Origin: Acanthochromis polyacanthus
Lineage: Eukaryota; Chordata; Actinopteri; Pomacentridae
Direction: 5' to 3'
Assembly (NCBI RefSeq): GCF_021347895.1
Contig: NC_067132.1
Location: 14,986,023 to 15,050,022 of the forward strand
Length of the DNA stretch: 64,000 bases
In this document: one piece after another, positions 62,291 to 64,000 of the stretch
Layout of the letters: each line of letters begins with the position of its first letter
Numbering within the stretch: the first letter of the stretch is position 1
Position numbers and translations under genes: made by a program
Notes under the pieces: model-generated
What the model was told of the DNA's origin: nothing
Database searches by the model: none
The model's input: only the letters and a program-made list of their open reading frames with translations

Positions 62291-64000
62291 CTTTCAAATA
62301 CTGTTTCTATATTTTTCACACTTTCTTAAACAGTTTAATGAATATGAGTAACTTCATCAGCTTTTTGTTTTCTCTGTATGCACAATAACCGCACAAGAGC
62401 AGACCGGCCTGTTGAGTAGAACACAGATGTAAATATGAATTTGAATATAGCCACAATGTTTGTGGGGGTGTTTCAGTGCTAATCTGGTTTATATGCACTC
62501 TGCATGTCTTACACCCTGTCCATTTCCATGGCCTTGAGCTTAATAACAACACTGTAGGATTAGTGCAGGGTGACTTCACACAATAAAAAAAAAAAGAAAA
62601 ATAGAAAGAAAAAATTCCACTGTTGGATGCAAACAATGTAGGCAGCTGTAATACAGAGACGTGATTATGTATGAATACAGAAGGGATACATTTGTTTAAA
62701 ATTGAAAAACAATTTAGATTTAATTAAATATTGTAATACAAAATTTGATAAATGTGCTTTAAAAAAAAGAAAAATACAATAAATCCGTCTTGCTATTCTG
62801 TTTTCTGTGACTGGTAAACATCCCTGTCCTCCGTATCACACCCCCACAAACACATCTTCTCTTTCTGACCACTCCATAACATTTGGTATTAATTCCTCCT
62901 CTGGCAAAAGGATTATCATCCTCAGATTGGATTTATGATCTCAGTGCTCAGGCAGGTTTATGCAGCCACCATATGTAGAATTATCATTAGTGCTATAATC
63001 CCCTGCAGCGCACTCATACACAAAAACACACTCTCTGCAGTTAAATGCCCAGAGATGATCATGATTGGCAGTTAGTGACTCTTGACTTTAGTATGTTTTC
63101 TATCAAAACAAATTCCCATGTATACAAATAGTTTGTTTTTTACATGGTCAGTCCAATGATAGTAAAGTGCAACATAAAAACAATGAGATAAACAGGGCTA
63201 GAAAAAAAAATAACCAGATGTTGTTTGAAGAGATGAAAAGGGAAGGGGAGAGCTATTATGTTCTTATTATGGTCCTCCTTTTATATCTGTTTCTGTGTAC
63301 TTCTTGTCTTCTCTCATTCTCTCACTCTGACATGACTTACTCACTTCAGTCAGCCCTTCATTCATTCACGCACTCTCTCATCCATTTACTGTCTCTGCCT
63401 CATTCACTGCCAACTCCCCTATATTTGGTCTGACTCTAAGGCACCATCATATCTCGAGACAGTCCAAAGCACCTGAATACCTCAAAGCAGTAATTTCAGT
63501 GTGACATAAAATTGATTTCACCTCCTTCACCTCTACTTTGTTTTCCCTGTTTCTGTAACATCTGCCTTTATGCACAGTTTGGTCTAACTTAATAAGGTCA
63601 AAACACAGAGGTGATCGTCATCGTCTCATGAATTATTTTCTCATTAGTATTTACTGAGATTTTGTATGGTTAATTATATTAATCAGTTGACAGCCTACTA
63701 GGAAAATCAGTGTAACTTCGACAGCAGATTGTGCTGCTTGGCAGACCTGTCTTCTTGAAATTACATTTATATGCAAGTCGTGTAAATTGTTTTCCCAAAA
63801 TTGTTTAGGTGGTAACGTAAACACTGGCTGCATTATGTTTGTAGGAAGGTTTTTTCATGAATAAAATTAGATGCCTAGAGTGGATGGCATGTGTACAAGG
63901 AGCATGACTGGGGTTTCCATCCAGACTCCTGGCTGTGATTAGGTTTAGGCAACAAAAGCACTTTCGTTAAGGTTTGGGAAAAATTGTGGTATAAACATTG
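62291..64000. other. AT-rich DNA to the window edge, no gene seen
   Basis: A-rich runs at 62585-62612, 62761-62775 and 63203-63211. A repeat-free patch at about 62870-63070 (GGATTATCATC, AATTATCATTAGTGC) could be regulatory. CT-rich words lie at 63305-63420. No recognised protein. Confidence 0.55.

Overview
The window looks like a vertebrate, most likely teleost (ray-finned fish), nuclear genome segment. The reasons are many long CA/TG dinucleotide microsatellites, a Tc1/mariner transposon with a vertebrate-type DD34E transposase, a second deleted Tc1 copy with the TIR class common in fish, a CR1/L2/Rex1-type LINE fragment, a Ty3/gypsy pol fragment of the kind found in fish, and long AT-rich unique DNA with no operons or prokaryotic genes. 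The assignment is an inference from repeat content, not from a named gene.

I found no protein-coding exon of a host gene that I can defend. Nearly all open reading frames are short, low in complexity or lie inside dinucleotide repeats. The only recognisable protein homology belongs to transposable elements. The window is therefore best read as a gene desert or part of a very large intron. Much of it resembles the conserved non-coding (enhancer) DNA that surrounds developmental transcription-factor genes: long repeat-free stretches carrying octamer (POU), TAATTA-type homeodomain, forkhead, CCAAT, RFX X-box and PBX-MEIS type sites. Conservation itself cannot be seen from one sequence, so these are candidates only.

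Layout. 1-3.3 kb: unique AT-rich DNA. 3.3-3.9 kb: Ty3/gypsy pol fragment. 6.0-6.25 kb: short repeat with 9-bp terminal inverted repeats and an internal nuclear-receptor-like palindrome. 8.5-10.1 kb: complete but dead Tc1 element flanked by TA. 11.6-11.8 kb: probable retrotransposon tail. 12.8-13.2 kb: enhancer-like block. 14.8-16.1 kb: two long TG/CA microsatellites. 17.6-18.2 kb: CCAAT/octamer/forkhead-rich, promoter-like block followed by a GA-rich leader-like stretch. 21.8-29.8 kb: the longest run of enhancer-like DNA. 29.9-31.0 kb: LINE fragment. 31.9-33.5 kb: more enhancer-like DNA. 36.2-36.4 kb: internally deleted Tc1. 36.9-38.1 kb and 40.7-43.9 kb: enhancer-like DNA, with an X-box at 36.9 kb. 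44.0 kb: long CA repeat. 45-49 kb: purine/pyrimidine tracts, a G-quadruplex motif and a striking double palindrome at 47.8 kb. 50.4-55 kb: another enhancer-like cluster with an X-box and a CTCF-like site. 56.4 kb: CA repeat. 57-64 kb: sparse candidates including a PBX-MEIS site, then a long CT tract at 61.9-62.3 kb.

No gene set acts together here. The testable theme is long-range regulation of a gene outside the window, in DNA moderately invaded by old mobile elements.
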